NCBI GenBank assembly: GCA_016196925.1
Contig: JACPWS010000056.1
Location: forward strand, 1-36,434
DNA length: 36,434 nt
Direction: 5' to 3'
Source: Burkholderiales bacterium
GTDB lineage: Bacteria; Pseudomonadota; Gammaproteobacteria; Burkholderiales; Burkholderiaceae_D
Part shown: one piece after another, positions 35,948-36,434 of the stretch
Layout of the letters: each line of letters begins with the position of its first letter
Position numbering within the stretch: the first letter of the stretch is position 1
The notes under the pieces: model-generated
What the model was told of the DNA's origin: nothing
Databases searched by the model: none
What the model saw: the letters and a program-made list of their open reading frames with translations, nothing else
Made by a program: the position numbers and the translations under genes

Positions 35948-35963
35948 CCCGCTGCAAAGCGGG
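35948..35963 (+). other. Tetraloop hairpin at the expected P1 transcript 5' end
   Basis: CCCGCT-GCAA-AGCGGG, a perfect 6-bp stem with a GNRA loop, beginning about 7 bases after the P1 -10 box, where transcription would start. Confidence 0.55.
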
Positions 35964-36060
35964 GTGAGAGTAGTAAAGAAGACCGCAGCGGAGCAGTGCT
36001 GCAGTTGTGAATACCCGGAGCGAGATTTGAAGCTTGAATCGACGCTGAAACGAAAGGGTG

Positions 36061-36089
36061 TTGACAGCGAGTCGGAAGTGCTGCATAAT
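36061..36089 (+). promoter_or_regulatory. rRNA operon promoter (P2)
   Basis: TTGACA (36061-36066), exactly 17 bases, then CATAAT (36084-36089). The -35 is a full consensus match and the -10 matches at five of six positions. Transcription would begin near 36096, about 285 bases before 16S. Confidence 0.85.
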
Positions 36090-36171
36090 CTCGTTTCTCT
36101 GCTGCTGACGCACACAACGCTGCGTAGCAAACGTCGGAAGACGAAGCGGAAAAGAATTTAAAAGATTCGCG

Positions 36172-36186
36172 GTTCTTTAACAATTA
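36172..36186 (+). promoter_or_regulatory. boxA antitermination element of the rRNA leader
   Basis: GTTCTTTAACAATTA matches the proteobacterial rrn boxA (TGCTCTTTAACA type), which recruits NusB/NusE to keep RNA polymerase antiterminated through the operon. About 190 bases upstream of 16S. Confidence 0.85.
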
Positions 36187-36221
36187 ACAGTCAATAAATG
36201 TGGGCACTTGATGAAAGCGCG

Positions 36222-36242
36222 CCGGTTAGTTTATCTAGCCGG
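36222..36242 (+). other. Hairpin in rRNA leader
   Basis: CCGGTTAG / CTAGCCGG stem (one G-U pair) with a 5-base loop, downstream of boxA. It is probably part of the folded 16S leader used in maturation. The remaining leader, to 36379, shows no ORF or tRNA. Confidence 0.45.
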
Positions 36243-36379
36243 AATGCTTAAAAAATATCAAATGTTCGCAAGAAAGAAAAACAAGACGTTTCATCAGCGA
36301 TGATGGAACGAACTGTCAGTATTTTGAGTGAGCGATGCATCTACGGATGCAGATCAGAAATGATCACAAAACAGAGATT

Positions 36380-36434
36380 AAACTGAAGAGTTTGATCCTG
36401 GCTCAGATTGAACGCTGGCGGCATGCCTTACACA
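36380..36434 (+). rRNA. rrs: 16S ribosomal RNA, 5' end (partial, runs off window)
   Basis: The first ~55 bases of 16S rRNA: starts AAACTGAAGAGTTTGATCC, then CTGGCTCAGATTGAACGCT and GGCGGCATGCCTTACACA, the universal 5' segment including the 27F site. GGCATGCCTTACACA is typical of betaproteobacteria. The mature 5' end is set by alignment with E. coli numbering and could be off by a base or two. Confidence 0.97.

Overview
The window looks like a chromosomal segment of a betaproteobacterium in the Burkholderiales, most likely an Oxalobacteraceae-type organism. This is inferred from gene order and protein character, not from a database search. Supporting blocks are cyaY/mrcA/pilMNOPQ/aroKB/dgt, kdsD-kdsC-lptC-lptA-lptB-rpoN-hpf and rpe-gph-trpE-trpG-trpD-trpC, plus an rRNA operon with a proteobacterial boxA leader. 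Almost everything is core housekeeping. There is no phage, CRISPR array, intact insertion sequence or tRNA that I can see.

Layout. 1-1875: the end of msrP and all of msrQ (periplasmic methionine sulfoxide repair), then a small acyltransferase. 1876-4757: an inverted repeat, the tiny lipoprotein lptM (-), cyaY (+) and the class A penicillin-binding protein mrcA (-). 5079-15194: a long plus-strand run, pilM-N-O-P-Q (type IV pilus alignment complex and secretin), a large Ig-like-repeat lipoprotein, a single ORF fusing shikimate kinase to 3-dehydroquinate synthase, and a dGTPase-like HD hydrolase. 15339-22166: minus strand, a 3-hydroxyisobutyryl-CoA hydrolase-type crotonase, then (in transcription order) kdsD, kdsC, lptC, lptA, lptB, rpoN, hpf, i.e. 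Kdo synthesis, LPS export, sigma-54 and ribosome hibernation. 22270-28541: plus strand, a CPA2 cation/proton antiporter, apt, a tandem-GNAT protein, a DUF3429 membrane protein and an M61 glycyl aminopeptidase-like protease. 28797-34372: minus strand, rpe, gph, trpE, trpG, trpD, trpC in transcription order. 34485-36434: apaG, a 28-residue membrane protein (-), an enoyl-CoA hydratase, and a ~500 bp rRNA leader ending in the first ~55 bases of 16S rRNA at the right edge.

The most interesting material is small or intergenic: (i) a 190 bp element at 28598-28787 with 12 bp perfect terminal inverted repeats and two GC-rich internal palindromes (REPIN/MITE-like); (ii) an 18 bp perfect stem between rpe and gph with a competing 7 bp pairing; (iii) a candidate family of intergenic elements sharing an ATACTCCC core; (iv) a conserved-looking 28-residue membrane protein beside apaG; (v) an in-frame AroK-AroB fusion; (vi) an Ig-like lipoprotein placed inside the pil-aro gene run. 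I found no convincing new multi-gene system; the window is mostly ordinary core genome.
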